Positions 62,701 to 64,000 of a stretch of DNA of 64,000 nt are shown here, piece after piece (the stretch's first letter is position 1; each line of letters starts with the position of its first letter). The translations under genes and the position numbers were made by a program. Under the pieces are notes generated by a model. That model searched no databases and was not told where the DNA came from. It saw only the letters and a program-made list of their open reading frames with translations. The stretch spans positions 120,798,837 through 120,862,836 of the forward strand of contig CM067083.1 of the NCBI GenBank assembly GCA_034008185.1, written 5' to 3'. The stretch comes from Gorsachius magnificus (taxonomy: Eukaryota > Chordata > Aves > Pelecaniformes > Ardeidae).

Positions 62701-64000
62701 TCAGCTGTAGGAGAGGGTTTCTTTTGTATTCTTGTTTGGAAAATTGTGAGCTAGCTGAAGAACACTGGTTTAGTTATCCTGAAACTATTGGGGTGTTGGG
62801 TCATGTCAGCCCATAAGTTTTGTCTGGAATTAATTTTTCAGAGTTGGATAAACACTATTCCTTTCTTCTACTGGCATGGGATTAAAGCACTCAAGCAGGC
62901 TACATGAAATCCAGTTTAATTCCCTCTGTTTTAATAGACATAGGAGCTCTTTACAGAGCTCCCCCAAAGGGGTTATACATTATTTTCAAGAGGCTGTTCA
63001 CCCCATTGATAGCAACTCTGCAGCCTCATGGTTAAGACATTCCCCTGGGAAGCAGTGTAGGTCTATTCCAGTGTTGCTTTAGGAATTGCAGACCCTGCAC
63101 AGATATAGGGGCCCAGAGTGGCTTTGGATGCCATGTAGGTCTCGCCTGGCCTCTTCCTTCTATTCCAGAAGGGTATGGGTCTCTCACAAACCATCTGCCA
63201 GCCCCACACAGGCACTGGGATCATCTAATACCACATTAGACACTGATGTTTGGGCATCTTAACCACTTCCAGAAGTCATGGAGAAGAGGGGATAAAAGAG
63301 GGCATATTCATGAGTGCAAGCCACTCCAAATCCCTCATGACATGAGGATTAGGGCACTTTTCCAGGAGGGATGTGTGTTTCAGCACAAACAGGAGAGGGA
63401 TCCATCCAAGTTTGCTACACAATGGGTGAAGTATTTTATTCACATAGCTACTAACTATGAAAGAGAAGGAGATCCAAGCACTACTTGCACTTCTCTTTGT
63501 CTCTGATTTTCCCATAAATGTTCTGAATTAAGCACCTTGTTCCCAAGTGAATGGAGCAATCCAGTCTGAATTATTTTTTTTTTCCTAATGTGTTGGAGAA
63601 AATGGGAAAGAAAAGGTTATATTTTTTTATTTCAAATTAAATTCCACTCCTAGGTCTTTGGTTGAGCTGCAGTAATAGAGCACCAGAAGAGTAACAATTA
63701 TTTTAATAATATTTACAGGATTAAACACTTAATTTCCAAATTCTGAGGCTTACTTTTAAATTTGTCTCTCTTAAAGAGACTCTCCAATAAGCATTTCTGA
63801 GTTTATTTGGGTTTCAGAGTCACAGTTTGACACTGCAATTAACAGGTCAGGGTATCGCCTGATTACAGATCTTCATGGTCTTTTTCAATAATGCTTCACA
63901 TTCATATTTCTCTTTGAGAATACTTTATTATAGTACAACCCTGGACAGCTTTCGATTTATCTGTGGTGAGTGAGGTTTGGGAATAGGATTAGTGTAAACA
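59716..64000. other. Intergenic; no supported gene
   Basis: No recognised protein family. A 160-bp splice-bordered open stretch at 61145-61304 (minus) and a tRNA-like stretch near 63030-63085 are discussed as findings. T runs occur around 63570-63580. Confidence 0.4.
62256..62282 (+). repeat. CR1-like tail remnant
   Basis: GCGATTCTGTGATTCTGTGA carries two units of the ATTCTGTG class but has no recognisable CR1 body upstream. It may be the last bases of a severely truncated insertion. Confidence 0.45.

Overview
This is a piece of a bird genome. It holds two intact multi-exon genes on the minus strand, embedded in DNA rich in CR1 retrotransposon fragments and retroviral long terminal repeats (LTRs). 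The avian call rests on about twenty CR1 fragments of at least three sequence classes with the typical tandem 3' tail (ATTCTATG or ATTCTGTG units), on LTRs of families I know from avian genomes (ends reading TGTCCTGGTTTTGG and TTAAACCACAACA), and on spliced genes with GT/AG introns. No bacterial features, CRISPR arrays or operons are present.

Region 1 (about 1-9,500) holds a complete nine-exon cytochrome P450 family 2 gene. It encodes 496 residues with anchor, I-helix, ExxR and heme-cysteine motifs. A further CYP2 last-exon fragment at 13,007-13,084 and a diverged copy of the CYP2 3' flank at 12,536-12,790 show that a second CYP2 copy once lay downstream of RHAG and was almost wholly lost.

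Region 2 (19,061-34,245) holds a complete ten-exon Rh-associated glycoprotein gene (RHAG), encoding 416 residues, an erythroid ammonia/CO2 channel protein. Exon lengths and phases join without a break, and the twin histidines of the pore are kept. The first extracellular loop is about 15 residues shorter than I recall in human RHAG and has no N-glycosylation sequon. CYP2 next to RHAG matches the human 6p12.3 arrangement as I remember it, where the CYP2AC1 locus near RHAG is a pseudogene.

Region 3 (about 34,300-64,000) is gene-poor. It carries CR1 fragments, a 739-bp solo LTR nested inside a CR1, a 486-bp ERVL-type solo LTR, a 255-bp compact solo LTR with a perfect 6-bp target duplication, and AT-rich microsatellites. 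A few exon-like open stretches on the minus strand (49.5-61.3 kb) have plausible splice sites but no family I recognise, and one junction would create a stop codon, so no gene is claimed there.

The two genes are not known to share a pathway; their adjacency is conserved synteny. I found no new biological system. The most notable points are the reshaped RHAG loop, the CYP2 duplication relic, and the layered mobile-element insertions, including one that supplies the nearest poly(A) signal I can see for the CYP2 gene.
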